Below, piece by piece: positions 1 through 9,547 of a stretch of 64,000 nucleotides of DNA. Made by a program: the position numbers and the translations under genes. The first letter of the stretch is position 1; every line of letters starts with the position of its first letter. This DNA comes from an uncultured Bacteroidia bacterium (GTDB lineage: Bacteria; Bacteroidota; Bacteroidia; Bacteroidales; Prolixibacteraceae): NCBI GenBank assembly GCA_903904515.1, contig CAIVCR010000040.1, positions 1-64,000 of the forward strand, written 5' to 3'. Below the pieces are notes generated by a model. The model ran no database searches and was not told where the DNA came from. It saw nothing but the letters and a program-made list of their open reading frames with translations.

Positions 1-2944
1 AACTATAATTGGAAAGGTTACGGATGCTTCAGGTGTAGGGATGCCTGGTGTTTCGGTCATAGTTAAAGGGACCACACATGGGGTTGTAACTGATGCTAAT
101 GGAGACTATTCACTGCAGGCTTCCAATCAGGCAACTCTCTCTTTTAGCTTTGTAGGTTATAAAGGTCATGAAGTTCAGGTGAACAATCGTGGACTTATTA
201 ACCTTGTCATGGAAGAAGAGGTCGTTGGGGTAGAAGAGGTTGTAGTTGTTGGGTATGGTACCCAAAAAGTAAAGGACCTTACTTCATCTATTAGTACTGT
301 TAAATCTGACGATCTTCAGAAAACACCGGCAAGTCAGCCAATGAATGCCTTACAGGGTAAAGTTGCAGGTGTACAGATTGTAAACGATGGAGGTCCCGGA
401 AATTCAGCTACAGTAAGGATTCGCGGTATTGGCTCCTTCCCGGGACAGAATAATGAGGCCCCATTATATGTGGTTGACGGAATGTTTTATGACAACATTG
501 ATTTCCTCAATCCTACGGATATCGAAACCATTTCGGTACTCAAGGATGCCTCTGCAGCTGCAATTTACGGTGTAAGGGCGGCAAACGGTGTCATTCTGAT
601 TGAAACCAGGTCCGGTTCATACGACCAGAAAACTAAGATCACCTATGATGGATATGAGGGGTATCAGATTGACCAGAACGTTCTCAAGATGGCTAATGCC
701 CAGCAATATACCGCTATGGCCATGGAATCAGGGTCTGGTACAGAAGTACAGGATGTATTGAATTCAATGCAGAAATGGGGTAGAAGCCGTGTCGATCCGA
801 ATATTCCGCTTACAAATACAGATTGGTATAAACAGGTAATTCGGAATGGTCAGATCAGGAATCATAGTGTTGGAATCGATGGAGGGACTGAAAAGGCAAA
901 ATATTCACTTGGTGTAAATTATTTCTACCAGGATGGAACCTTGAAGGAGTTGAATAATTATGAGCGTATGAATCTTCGTTCCAAAGCTGATATAAAAGCG
1001 ACAAAATGGCTTACCCTGGGAGAAAACATGATATTCAGTAACGCGACCAAATATATAGATGCCAGTAATGCCTGGAATAACACCTATTTCGCAGTGCCTA
1101 TTTTCCCGGTTTTTGACCTGACTAATACTGCTGCTAACCCATTCAAATATGCAAGTGCCGATCCGCTTGGTTACAGAAGCGGGCAAAATCCATTTCCGAC
1201 CATGGTCAGTAATCAGGACCAGCAGAAGATATTGAAAGCACTGGCAACTGTCTATATGGAAATTACTTTGATACCAAAAGTTTTAACCTTTAAATCCACC
1301 TATAATAATAGTTACACTCAGGTAAATCAGAGGGTCGTTGATTTACCCTGGTTTATTGATAACAATTTCCAGAATCCTCACGGGACAATAACCAAGAGCA
1401 ATTCATCTTACATGAACCAGTATTGGGACAATATTTTAACCTTCACGAAAAGCTTTGGCCGCCATAATGTGACTTTAATGGCTGGTACCTCCTATAAGGA
1501 TGAAACATTTCAGTATCTAACCGCCCAGGGAGTTGATTTTGATCCGAACCAGCCACAATCCTGGTACATCAACCAATCGCTTACTAAACCCAGTACTGCA
1601 GTGGGCGATGATGGTCTTCACCAATTTGGATTCTCCTATTTTGGAAGAGCTGCTTATAACTACCAGGAAAAGTACCTGTTATATGGTACTATGCGTGCTG
1701 ACGGAAGTTCGAAATACCAGGAAAAATGGGGTTATTTCCCTACTGTTGGTGCCGGCTGGGTAGTATCCGAAGAAGAATTTCTGAAGAACAATGATTTTGT
1801 CCCTTTTCTAAAGTTGCGGGCAAGCTGGGGGGAACTTGGGAATGACCATATTCAGGCCAGTGACGGAGCAAGGACGACCTCAATCGTGAAAACGACCATG
1901 GGAGGAAATCTGGTTACAGGGACAATTGCACAAAATACATTCTCTACTCTCAAATGGGAAAAAACTCAGGAAACCAATCTTGGGATAACTGCCCGGTTTC
2001 TGCATAACCGTTTATCTGCCGACATTGATTATTTTAGCCGTGACACAAAGAATGCTGCCATTCCGGTTAATATCCCCTTAATTGGAGGAAGTGTTTTGAA
2101 GGCTGTAGGGACCATCAGGAATTCCGGGTTTGAATGCACGCTTAACTGGAGTGACAAGATTACCGATAAGCTTAGTTACAACGTCGGAGTCAATTTTGCG
2201 ACACTTAAAAACGAGGTTCGCGATCTTTACGGACAACCTTACATCAATTATGGTACGGCTGAATTCCAGCAACGCTCGTATGTTGGACACCCCCTGAATG
2301 CTTATTACGGTTGGAAAATTGCCGGTGTATACCAAAACCAGGCACAAATTAATGCCGATCCGATTGCAGTTGCCAATAGTTTGGTACCGGGTGATTTTAA
2401 ATATGTGGACCAGAATCATGATGGTAAGATAGACGGCAGTGACCGCGTAATACTGGGATCCTATTTTCCTAACCTCACCTATGGCGGTAACATTGGACTG
2501 AAATATTTGAACTTTGATTTGACTGCCTCTTTCTACGGACAATCCGGGAATTCTATTCTCAACCGCAGACGTGGTCAAATGCTCTGGACCAATGATGGCA
2601 ACCTTGATGCAGATCTTGCTGTAAATCGCTGGCATGGAGATGGCACTTCCAATAAATATCCATCCTCGGCCGGACTTTTAAAAGTATGGAATCAAAAGAT
2701 GTCTGATTATTTTGTGAACGATGGTAAATTCTGGAGGATACAGAATGTGCAGGTAGGTTACACCTTCAATAGTCATTCGTGGTTAAACGGTAATTTTCCG
2801 CAAACCCGGGTATTTTTAACTGCTGAACATCCTTTGACTCATTTTAAATACCAGGGTTTTACCCCGGAAGTTGCCAATGGATATGATGATGTAACCTATC
2901 CGGTTCCTGCGATTTATACAATTGGTCTTAATATTAAATTCTAA
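1..2944 (+). CDS. SusC-family TonB-dependent outer-membrane receptor (5' partial)
   Basis: Outer-membrane TonB-dependent transporter that imports oligosaccharides with its SusD partner. The reading frame is open from base 2 to the window edge, so the signal peptide and true start lie upstream. The first visible residues are the end of a carboxypeptidase-regulatory-like domain (MPGVSVIVKG, then DANGDYSL). A TonB-box-like stretch follows (EEVVVVGYGTQK), then a plug domain with NALQGKVAGVQI, RIRGIGSF and LYVVDGMF, and a long beta-barrel that ends in a C-terminal Phe as outer-membrane proteins do. It lies directly before a SusD gene, the usual SusCD order, and opens a locus of GH144 and GH3 enzymes, so a beta-1,2-glucan fragment is the likely cargo. 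The SusC family is certain; the cargo is inference. Confidence 0.96.
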   Translation, partial: TIIGKVTDASGVGMPGVSVIVKGTTHGVVTDANGDYSLQASNQATLSFSFVGYKGHEVQVNNRGLINLVMEEEVVGVEEVVVVGYGTQKVKDLTSSISTVKSDDLQKTPASQPMNALQGKVAGVQIVNDGGPGNSATVRIRGIGSFPGQNNEAPLYVVDGMFYDNIDFLNPTDIETISVLKDASAAAIYGVRAANGVILIETRSGSYDQKTKITYDGYEGYQIDQNVLKMANAQQYTAMAMESGSGTEVQDVLNSMQKWGRSRVDPNIPLTNTDWYKQVIRNGQIRNHSVGIDGGTEKAKYSLGVNYFYQDGTLKELNNYERMNLRSKADIKATKWLTLGENMIFSNATKYIDASNAWNNTYFAVPIFPVFDLTNTAANPFKYASADPLGYRSGQNPFPTMVSNQDQQKILKALATVYMEITLIPKVLTFKSTYNNSYTQVNQRVVDLPWFIDNNFQNPHGTITKSNSSYMNQYWDNILTFTKSFGRHNVTLMAGTSYKDETFQYLTAQGVDFDPNQPQSWYINQSLTKPSTAVGDDGLHQFGFSYFGRAAYNYQEKYLLYGTMRADGSSKYQEKWGYFPTVGAGWVVSEEEFLKNNDFVPFLKLRASWGELGNDHIQASDGARTTSIVKTTMGGNLVTGTIAQNTFSTLKWEKTQETNLGITARFLHNRLSADIDYFSRDTKNAAIPVNIPLIGGSVLKAVGTIRNSGFECTLNWSDKITDKLSYNVGVNFATLKNEVRDLYGQPYINYGTAEFQQRSYVGHPLNAYYGWKIAGVYQNQAQINADPIAVANSLVPGDFKYVDQNHDGKIDGSDRVILGSYFPNLTYGGNIGLKYLNFDLTASFYGQSGNSILNRRRGQMLWTNDGNLDADLAVNRWHGDGTSNKYPSSAGLLKVWNQKMSDYFVNDGKFWRIQNVQVGYTFNSHSWLNGNFPQTRVFLTAEHPLTHFKYQGFTPEVANGYDDVTYPVPAIYTIGLNIKF

Positions 2945-2957
2945 AATACTTTTAACT

Positions 2958-4499
2958 ATGAAACCACTTCGTCATATTATACCGGTTATTCTGCTATTCG
3001 TGGCACTTCTTGTGGTATCCGGATGTACTAAAAAACTGGATTCACTCGCAGAAAACCGCACGTATACCGGAGGTACCGACTATACCATAACCAGCAATAT
3101 GATTCAGCCGCTGTATGGGGTATATTCACGACTCAACGGTATCGGATGGAATATCTTTCCTTTACTTACCGTACGCGGAGATGATGTCAATAAAGGTGGA
3201 CTGGGGGATCAGTCGCCATTGGGAGATATTGATTACTATCATTATGACAATACTTTCTGGATGCTGGATGCTGATTGGCAGGAATTATTTGGAGACATTA
3301 TCACTGCCAACTCGGCAATGGAACAAATCGCTTTGTATAAGAAAAATGCCAAAAACGGCGCGCCCTTAGCCGATCAATACATCGCCGAAGCGCAAGTGAT
3401 GCGTTGTTGGTGGTTATTTTGGGCCAGCCGCGCCTGGGGAAGTATCCTGGTTCCGCCAAGTTCAGATCCATCGGTAATGTTTACCGTAAAACTATCCTCC
3501 AAAGATAGCGTGATGGCCCACATTTCATCCAGGATGGATGAAGCGATCCCTAACTTACCCGATAAGCGTCCAAATCAGCGCACCGATATCCCGGGAGGAT
3601 TAACAAAATATACCGCTCTTGCTGTTAAGGCTTTGGCAAATCTTGAGTTAAAAAAATATCAGGCTGTGGCCGATGCAACCGGCAAGATCATTCAGTCCGG
3701 TCTATTTTCGCTGGAACCTGATTTCTATAACCTCTTCAAACTTAAAGGGAAGTTAAATAACGAAAACGTTTGGGAATTAAATTTTACCGATTTTGGCACA
3801 CCTTCGGGTGACTCCTATAATTATCTGTGGGACTTTTTCGGACCTCAGAGCTGGACTCCTAAAGTTTCCACTGCAGGAGGCGGATGGGGATTCTGGGAAC
3901 CAAGCTTTAAATATGTAAAATTCATGCTTGACCGAGGCGAAAATGTAAGGCTTGAAACAACCGTGATCTTTACCCAGGCTGGAATTGATTCCTTAAAAAA
4001 GGTTGCACCCCAGTATGCCAATTCACTCCCCGCTTTTGTTTCAAATACTACCAGAGACGGAGATGTATTCAATAACGGTTCGCGTCAGGTGTTTTATTCC
4101 GGTAAAATGTACTTGCCGTCTGATATGCTTACCACTGGGCGTACTTCCTATTCTTCCAACAAAGATTTTCAGATTATCAGGTATTCACAGATTCTTTTAA
4201 TGTATGCCGAAGCGCTGACTCAGGGTGCGACAGGAACTGCCGGTACAGCCGATGATGCGGTGAATGCTGTCCGACTCAGGGCCGGTTTGAGCGCAATTTC
4301 AGGTGTTACTAATGCCCAGGTAATGGATGAAAAATTCGCTGAATTAGCTACCGAATGGGGTGACCGATATTACGATATGGTCCGGCTTGGTAATACCGCA
4401 GCGTTAAGCTATGACGGAAGGACATTTTCTACCGATAAAACCTTTCTACCCTATCCGTTGGCAGAGACGGATGTGCTTCCTCAATTATTATCAAAATAA
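2958..4499 (+). CDS. SusD/RagB-family glycan-binding lipoprotein
   Basis: Surface lipoprotein that caps the SusC receptor and delivers glycans to it. The N-terminus is a lipoprotein signal with lipobox VSGC followed by TKK, so I take the ATG at 2958, 13 bases after the susC stop; an in-frame ATG at 2922 inside susC would put hydrophilic residues before the signal. The product is 513 aa, normal for SusD. The body shows the helical TPR-like pattern (YIAEAQVMRCWWLFWASRAW) and the C-terminal segment typical of the family (RYSQILLMYAEAL; EKFAELATEWGDRYYDMVRLG). Together with the receptor before it, it defines a PUL. Ligand specificity cannot be read directly; the neighbouring GH144 enzymes suggest beta-1,2-glucan. 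Confidence 0.95.
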   Translation: MKPLRHIIPVILLFVALLVVSGCTKKLDSLAENRTYTGGTDYTITSNMIQPLYGVYSRLNGIGWNIFPLLTVRGDDVNKGGLGDQSPLGDIDYYHYDNTFWMLDADWQELFGDIITANSAMEQIALYKKNAKNGAPLADQYIAEAQVMRCWWLFWASRAWGSILVPPSSDPSVMFTVKLSSKDSVMAHISSRMDEAIPNLPDKRPNQRTDIPGGLTKYTALAVKALANLELKKYQAVADATGKIIQSGLFSLEPDFYNLFKLKGKLNNENVWELNFTDFGTPSGDSYNYLWDFFGPQSWTPKVSTAGGGWGFWEPSFKYVKFMLDRGENVRLETTVIFTQAGIDSLKKVAPQYANSLPAFVSNTTRDGDVFNNGSRQVFYSGKMYLPSDMLTTGRTSYSSNKDFQIIRYSQILLMYAEALTQGATGTAGTADDAVNAVRLRAGLSAISGVTNAQVMDEKFAELATEWGDRYYDMVRLGNTAALSYDGRTFSTDKTFLPYPLAETDVLPQLLSK

Positions 4500-4526
4500 A
4501 CCTGTATTGATTAAAAATGATATAAG

Positions 4527-6305
4527 ATGAAAAAAATTAAATACTTATTAGCAGTTCTCGTAGGCATTGTACTTACCACTGCGTGCCAGAATGGTTATAT
4601 AGACTCGATTAAGGCAGTTGCTGCCGGATCAGATAAGACAGCTCCGGTTGTTGTTGTGAGTTATCCTGCTGAAGGAGTGAAGATACAGGTTCCCACACTA
4701 TTGGCCTCTATCAACATCCAGTTTGTAGCAACCGATGACATCGAACTGAAATCGATTTCTGTTTTGTTGGATGGAACCGAACTTACCAGTTACAACAGTT
4801 TCAAGGATTATCGCCGGGCTGTTGAGGCATACCAATATGACAAAGTAACAAATGGAGTCCATGCTCTTGATATTAAGGTTACTGACATGGCTGGGAAGGT
4901 GACAGACAAAATCGTAAACTTTGAGAAAAAACCCCCTTATACTCCGATTTTCCCCGGGGAGCTCTTCTATATGCCGTTTGATGGTGACTATGTTGACAAG
5001 GTTAGTTTCACAGCCGCAACAAAAGTTGGCAATCCCGGGTTTGCAGGTGAAAGCTTAAAAGGATTAAATGCCTATGCAGGCGCTACAGACAGCTACCTGA
5101 CATTCCCTCTGGCGGGATTGAAGAACAATGAATTCTCTGCCGAAATGTGGTATAAACTGAATGCTGTGCCTGACCGTGCCGGGATTTTTGTGATCAGCCC
5201 ATCAGGAACAACCGACGCTAATTTTGATGCCAGCAGGACAAAAGGTTTACGCTTTTTCCGCGAATCGTCAGGTACAACCCAACGATTTAAGTTAAACGCC
5301 GGATCGGGTGCTTCAGAATCGTGGTTTGATGGCGGTGCTAATGCAGATGTTCCAAATAATATCGGGAAATGGGTTCACCTTGCCTTTACTGTTTCCGGTT
5401 CAGAGTGTGTTGTTTACATCAATGGAACCGTAGTAAGCCATGGAAGTTTCCCGGGCATTGATTGGACCGGATGTGAATCAATTTCTATTGGTTCAGGGGC
5501 GCCTAACTTCGTAACCTGGGGTCATAAGGCTGACAACAGCTTCATCGATGAGCTAAGGATTTTTAATAAAGCGCTTACCCAGTCAGAAGTACAGGCAATC
5601 ATTCAACATGATTCCCCTTATGTTCCAAAATATAGTGGAGAGGTATTTTACATGCCTTTTGAAGGAAACTATACAGATCTGGTTTCAAATACTGAAGCTA
5701 CAAAAGTTGGATCACCCGATTTTGCCGATGGTAAAAAAGGGAAGGCTTATGCTGGTGCCACAGATTCATATCTCACATTTCCAACCACGGCATTAAAGAA
5801 TTCAAATTTCAGCGCGGTATGGTGGACAAAGATTAATGCAACGCCTGATCGTGGCGGTATCCTGGTCATGGGCCCTGAAGATAAGGGGAATGCCGGATAT
5901 CCGGCTACACAGAACCTGAGGACAAGCGGATTCAGATTCTTCCGTGAAGTTGGTGGCGCACCAAATCAAAGGTTCAAGTTAAATGCTGCAAATGGTACGG
6001 CAGACTCATGGTTTGACGGAGGTACAAATGCAGATGTCGACCCTTCAACAGGGAATTGGGTTCATATGGCCTTTACAATTTCTGGTACGGAGTGCAATGT
6101 TTATATTGACGGACAAGTCGTATCACATGGTGCGTTCTCAGGTATCGACTGGACCGGTTGTGATCTCCTCCAGATTATGTCAGGAGCGCCACGTTTCACC
6201 GAGTGGGGGCATTTGTCCGATCTTAGCTTAATGGATGAGCTGCGTATATTTAATAAAGCACTTACCCAGACGGAGATTCAAACGATTATAAATGATGAGA
6301 AATAA
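4527..6305 (+). CDS. Surface lipoprotein with Ig-like domain and two tandem LamG-like domains
   Basis: Probable surface glycan-binding protein in the SusE/F position of the PUL. The signal has lipobox TTAC. Residues of about 35-135 look like a bacterial Ig-like domain (TAPVVVVSYPAEG, then VLLDGTELTSY). Two concanavalin-A/LamG-like jelly-roll domains follow at about 144-366 and 371-592, with a period of 227 residues and strong mutual similarity: GELFYMPFDG against GEVFYMPFEG, AGATDSYLTFP in both, ELRIFNKALTQ in both. No catalytic motif is visible, so binding is the better guess. It starts 28 bases after susD and precedes a hairpin that may thin transcription into the enzyme genes. Export and domain architecture are clear; the ligand is inferred from context. 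Confidence 0.85.
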   Translation: MKKIKYLLAVLVGIVLTTACQNGYIDSIKAVAAGSDKTAPVVVVSYPAEGVKIQVPTLLASINIQFVATDDIELKSISVLLDGTELTSYNSFKDYRRAVEAYQYDKVTNGVHALDIKVTDMAGKVTDKIVNFEKKPPYTPIFPGELFYMPFDGDYVDKVSFTAATKVGNPGFAGESLKGLNAYAGATDSYLTFPLAGLKNNEFSAEMWYKLNAVPDRAGIFVISPSGTTDANFDASRTKGLRFFRESSGTTQRFKLNAGSGASESWFDGGANADVPNNIGKWVHLAFTVSGSECVVYINGTVVSHGSFPGIDWTGCESISIGSGAPNFVTWGHKADNSFIDELRIFNKALTQSEVQAIIQHDSPYVPKYSGEVFYMPFEGNYTDLVSNTEATKVGSPDFADGKKGKAYAGATDSYLTFPTTALKNSNFSAVWWTKINATPDRGGILVMGPEDKGNAGYPATQNLRTSGFRFFREVGGAPNQRFKLNAANGTADSWFDGGTNADVDPSTGNWVHMAFTISGTECNVYIDGQVVSHGAFSGIDWTGCDLLQIMSGAPRFTEWGHLSDLSLMDELRIFNKALTQTEIQTIINDEK

Positions 6306-6386
6306 TTTTGTTCAAAGTTTCAAGCATTGTTAACCGGTTTGTGATTTGTGACGTACTTATTACTTACTTTCCTTGATAGATTTAAG

Positions 6387-6414
6387 GGTTGCCCGGGTTC
6401 AAAACCGGGCAACC
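6387..6414 (+). terminator. GC-rich hairpin after the susCD block
   Basis: A perfect 10-bp inverted repeat (GGTTGCCCGG at 6387-6396 and its complement at 6405-6414) with an 8-base loop, in the gap between the LamG lipoprotein and the first GH144 gene. No T-run follows on the + strand, so it may act as a partial terminator or mRNA-end stabiliser that separates highly expressed susCD from the enzymes. Function is inferred. Confidence 0.5.
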
Positions 6415-6456
6415 TTCTAAACAAATTCTTCTGATCCAATAATTCATGCCCAAAAA

Positions 6457-8115
6457 ATGTTCAGACTCTTTCTTTTTAGTATTTCCCTTTTCCTGGTATT
6501 GAGTTGTCAGAAGAGTAAACATATCGGAAACGATCCGGGAGCTGTCTCATTCATTTATTACTCCCTGACTGTCAACGATGTTACTGAAGGTTTGGAATAT
6601 AAAGGGCTCAACGATATTCCGGTTATAAAGGTTGCGTTCACTTCATCCCTGGATCAGGCCTCAGCCACTACATCCATTACCATGGCTGATAAAAGCTCTG
6701 CGGATGTTCCGTTAACGCTAATATTTGAAAAAAAGGACAGCACGGTGACTATTCACCCCACTTCCCCGCTTCATTATTTATCGGCTTACACCCTAAATAT
6801 ATCAGGTTCATTAAAGGCTAAATCAGGGGGTTACAACCAAACCCCATTTACATTAAGTTTAAAAACCGGCATTGATTCAACAAATAAATTTGCCGATATC
6901 ACGAATGATCAGTTATTAACTTTAGTTCAGAAACAAACATTTAAATATTTCTGGGACTTTGGCCATTCGGTTTCAGGTTTAGCACGTGAACGGAATACAT
7001 CAGGCGATGTAGTTACAACGGGAGGATCAGGTTTTGGGATGATGGCTATCCCGGCAGCAATTAGCCGAAGTTTTATCTCCAGAGCTGACGGGTTGGCACG
7101 TTCAAAAAAAGTCGTTGATTTTCTTAAAAATAATGCTCAGCACTTTCATGGTGCCTATCCCCACTGGTTAAACGGATCATCCGGCGTTGTTATCCCCTTC
7201 TCTGCCAACGACGATGGAGCCGACCTGGTAGAAACTTCCTACCTGATGATGGGATTATTAACACTTAGACAGTATTTCGATGGGTCAGGAACAGCTGAAA
7301 CAACTCTAAGATCAGATATAAACGGGCTTTGGGATGCAGTTGAATGGGATTTCTTCAATAAAGACGGAGGTAATAAACTTTACTGGCACTGGAGTCCCAC
7401 CAAAGGTTGGGTGATGAATATGCCGATACAGGGTTGGAATGAATGCCTGATCACCTATGTTCTGGCTGCCTCATCACATACGCACCCGATTGCTAAAATA
7501 GTTTATGACAACGGTTTTGCGAGAAATGGTGCAATGAAAAATAACAATACTTATTTTGGCCTTCAACTTCCTCTGGGAGAGGTATATGGTGGACCACTTT
7601 TCTTTGAACAATATTCTTTTCTTGGCATAAATCCACACGGATTATCAGATGGGTATGCCAATTACTGGACGCAGGTGGTGAACCATTCAAAAATCAACTT
7701 TGAATATTGTAAGTCAAACCCAAAAAAATTCTATGGTTACAGCAGTCAATGCTGGGGATTGACCGCCAGCGATATACAAAACGGATATACTGCCAGCTCA
7801 CCCACCAACGATGTGGGAGTTATCGCACCTACCGGGGCAATCTCGTCGTTACCTTATACTCCGACAGAATCACTTCAGGCTTTAAATTTCTATTACTATA
7901 AATTGGGTGATAAAATCTGGGGCCAGTATGGCTTTATCGATTCATTTGATTTAGATAGTTTCTGGATTGCCGATTCATTTCTGGCAATCGACCAGGGGCC
8001 GCAAATCGGGATGATCGAGAATTACCGAACCGGTTTACTGTGGAATTTATTCATGAGCTGTCCGGAGGTAAAAACGGGAATGAAAAATCTCGGTTTTCAG
8101 GGTCCTAATTTATAA
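6457..8115 (+). CDS. GH144-type endo-beta-1,2-glucanase lipoprotein with N-terminal Ig-like domain
   Basis: Predicted surface endo-beta-1,2-glucanase. The signal with lipobox VLSC marks a lipoprotein. Residues of about 25-135 look like an SbsA/Big_5-type Ig-like domain; the rest is the glucoamylase-like (PF10091) domain of GH144. Candidate catalytic acids are D252 and D256 (DDGAD) and E329 (GWNE); as I recall, Chitinophaga pinensis SGL has its candidates at D135, D139 and E211, nearly the same spacing. Other family blocks are LYWHWSP, CWGLTAS, PTGAISSLPYTP and MIENYRTGLLW. First of three consecutive GH144 genes, 35 bases before the next. The surface-anchored form probably makes the first cuts in the polymer. 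Family assignment is strong; linkage specificity rests on family knowledge. Confidence 0.88.
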   Translation: MFRLFLFSISLFLVLSCQKSKHIGNDPGAVSFIYYSLTVNDVTEGLEYKGLNDIPVIKVAFTSSLDQASATTSITMADKSSADVPLTLIFEKKDSTVTIHPTSPLHYLSAYTLNISGSLKAKSGGYNQTPFTLSLKTGIDSTNKFADITNDQLLTLVQKQTFKYFWDFGHSVSGLARERNTSGDVVTTGGSGFGMMAIPAAISRSFISRADGLARSKKVVDFLKNNAQHFHGAYPHWLNGSSGVVIPFSANDDGADLVETSYLMMGLLTLRQYFDGSGTAETTLRSDINGLWDAVEWDFFNKDGGNKLYWHWSPTKGWVMNMPIQGWNECLITYVLAASSHTHPIAKIVYDNGFARNGAMKNNNTYFGLQLPLGEVYGGPLFFEQYSFLGINPHGLSDGYANYWTQVVNHSKINFEYCKSNPKKFYGYSSQCWGLTASDIQNGYTASSPTNDVGVIAPTGAISSLPYTPTESLQALNFYYYKLGDKIWGQYGFIDSFDLDSFWIADSFLAIDQGPQIGMIENYRTGLLWNLFMSCPEVKTGMKNLGFQGPNL

Positions 8116-8149
8116 GCATTTGTGCGTAAATTTTTTATAACGAAAAACT

Positions 8150-9523
8150 ATGAGAAATTATATCCCTTATTTTATTCTGGCAGGCTTATTGGTTTTTTGT
8201 AGTTGGTATCCTTTTCCTGAGAATGACGCGATTAAGTCTACAAAAGAACAGAATGGAAAAATCATTTCTGATGATTCATTACTGACATTGATTCAATATA
8301 AAACCTTCCAATATTTTTGGGATGGAGCAGAACCAACCTCGGGTCTTGCCTGCGAAAGAATTAACCTGGATGGCATTTACCCGCAGAACGACAAATCAGT
8401 GGTTACAACAGGTGGCTCGGGATTTGGGATCATGGCCATCTTAACAGGAATCGAAAGGAAATTTATCACGCGGGAAGAGGGATATCAGCGCATGCGCCAT
8501 ATCGTAAATTACCTTGCAAAAGCCGACCGTTTTCATGGCGCATGGCCCCATTGGCTTTATGGCGAAACGGGAATAGTAAAGCCTTTCGGCAGAAAGGATA
8601 ATGGCGGCGATATTGTTGAAACAGCATACCTTATGCAGGGATTATTAACCGCGCGTCAATATTTCACAAACGGAACCAATGCAGAGAAGATTCTAAGTTC
8701 AGACATCGATAAACTCTGGCGAGGTGTTGAGTGGAACTGGTTTACAAGGGGGCAGGATGTCCTATACTGGCATTGGTCTCCCGAATATTTATGGGAAATG
8801 AACTTCCCGATCGGGGGTTATAACGAATGTCTGATCGCATATATCCTTGCTGTTTCGTCCCCCACAAACGGAGCTGATCCGGCAATTTATCATAAAGGAT
8901 GGGCACGAAATGGGGGAATTAAGGGTAAACACAAGAAATTTGGTTATACGCTCAATCTCAATCACAACGGGGCGGAGAAATCTGGCGGACCACTTTTCTG
9001 GGCGCATTACTCCTTCCTGGGTCTGGATCCCCATGGGTTGAAAGACCGGTATGCCAACTATTGGGAAGAGAACAAAAATCAGACATTGATCAACAGGGAA
9101 TGGTGTGTTCAAAATCCGAAAAAATTTACCGGCTACAGCGAGAAATGCTGGGGCCTGACTGCCAGTTACTCAGTTAACGGGTATGCAGCCCATGCGCCCG
9201 ATTTAGATAATGATTTGGGAGTGATCTCTCCCACAGCTGCCCTCTCATCCTTACCCTATACGCCGAAATACTCCATGGAGGCCATCAAATATTTCTATAC
9301 CGATTTAGGGGGTAAGATCTGGGGAAAGTACGGCTTTTACGATGCCTTTTCACTCCAAAAAAACTGGTATCCAGGCCAATATCTGGCTATAGATCAGGGC
9401 CCGATAGTTGTGATGATCGAGAATTACCGCAGTGCTCTGCTTTGGAAACTCTTTATGAGCTGTCCCGAAATTCAGAACGGTCTGAAAAAACTCGATTTTC
9501 AATCCCCCTGGATCACAAAATAA
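8150..9523 (+). CDS. GH144-type endo-beta-1,2-glucanase, single-domain exported form
   Basis: Second GH144 protein of the locus, 457 aa, essentially only the catalytic (alpha/alpha)6 domain after a short hydrophobic export signal (possible lipobox LVFC, otherwise a plain signal peptide). The acidic candidates are D150 and D154 (DNGGD) and E226 (GYNE), spacing 76, the same as I recall for the Chitinophaga enzyme. The conserved blocks WHWSP, CWGLTAS, SSLPYTP and MIENYRSALLW are present. Compared with its neighbours it lacks the N-terminal accessory domain, and it has a longer insertion before the VVTTGGSGFG block. It may act in the periplasm on imported oligosaccharides, or on shorter chains; that split of labour is inference. 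Confidence 0.87.
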   Translation: MRNYIPYFILAGLLVFCSWYPFPENDAIKSTKEQNGKIISDDSLLTLIQYKTFQYFWDGAEPTSGLACERINLDGIYPQNDKSVVTTGGSGFGIMAILTGIERKFITREEGYQRMRHIVNYLAKADRFHGAWPHWLYGETGIVKPFGRKDNGGDIVETAYLMQGLLTARQYFTNGTNAEKILSSDIDKLWRGVEWNWFTRGQDVLYWHWSPEYLWEMNFPIGGYNECLIAYILAVSSPTNGADPAIYHKGWARNGGIKGKHKKFGYTLNLNHNGAEKSGGPLFWAHYSFLGLDPHGLKDRYANYWEENKNQTLINREWCVQNPKKFTGYSEKCWGLTASYSVNGYAAHAPDLDNDLGVISPTAALSSLPYTPKYSMEAIKYFYTDLGGKIWGKYGFYDAFSLQKNWYPGQYLAIDQGPIVVMIENYRSALLWKLFMSCPEIQNGLKKLDFQSPWITK

Positions 9524-9547
9524 TTTAAGATATAAGATTTAATACTG

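Noticed and set aside
2078-2635. Open frame antisense to the SusC-like gene
   Set aside because: The opposite strand carries a clear receptor barrel; no independent evidence for a gene.
6386-6416. GGTTCAAAACC inside the hairpin resembles a tRNA T-arm
   Set aside because: No acceptor, D or anticodon arms can be drawn around it; the symmetry is fully explained by a terminator-type hairpin.
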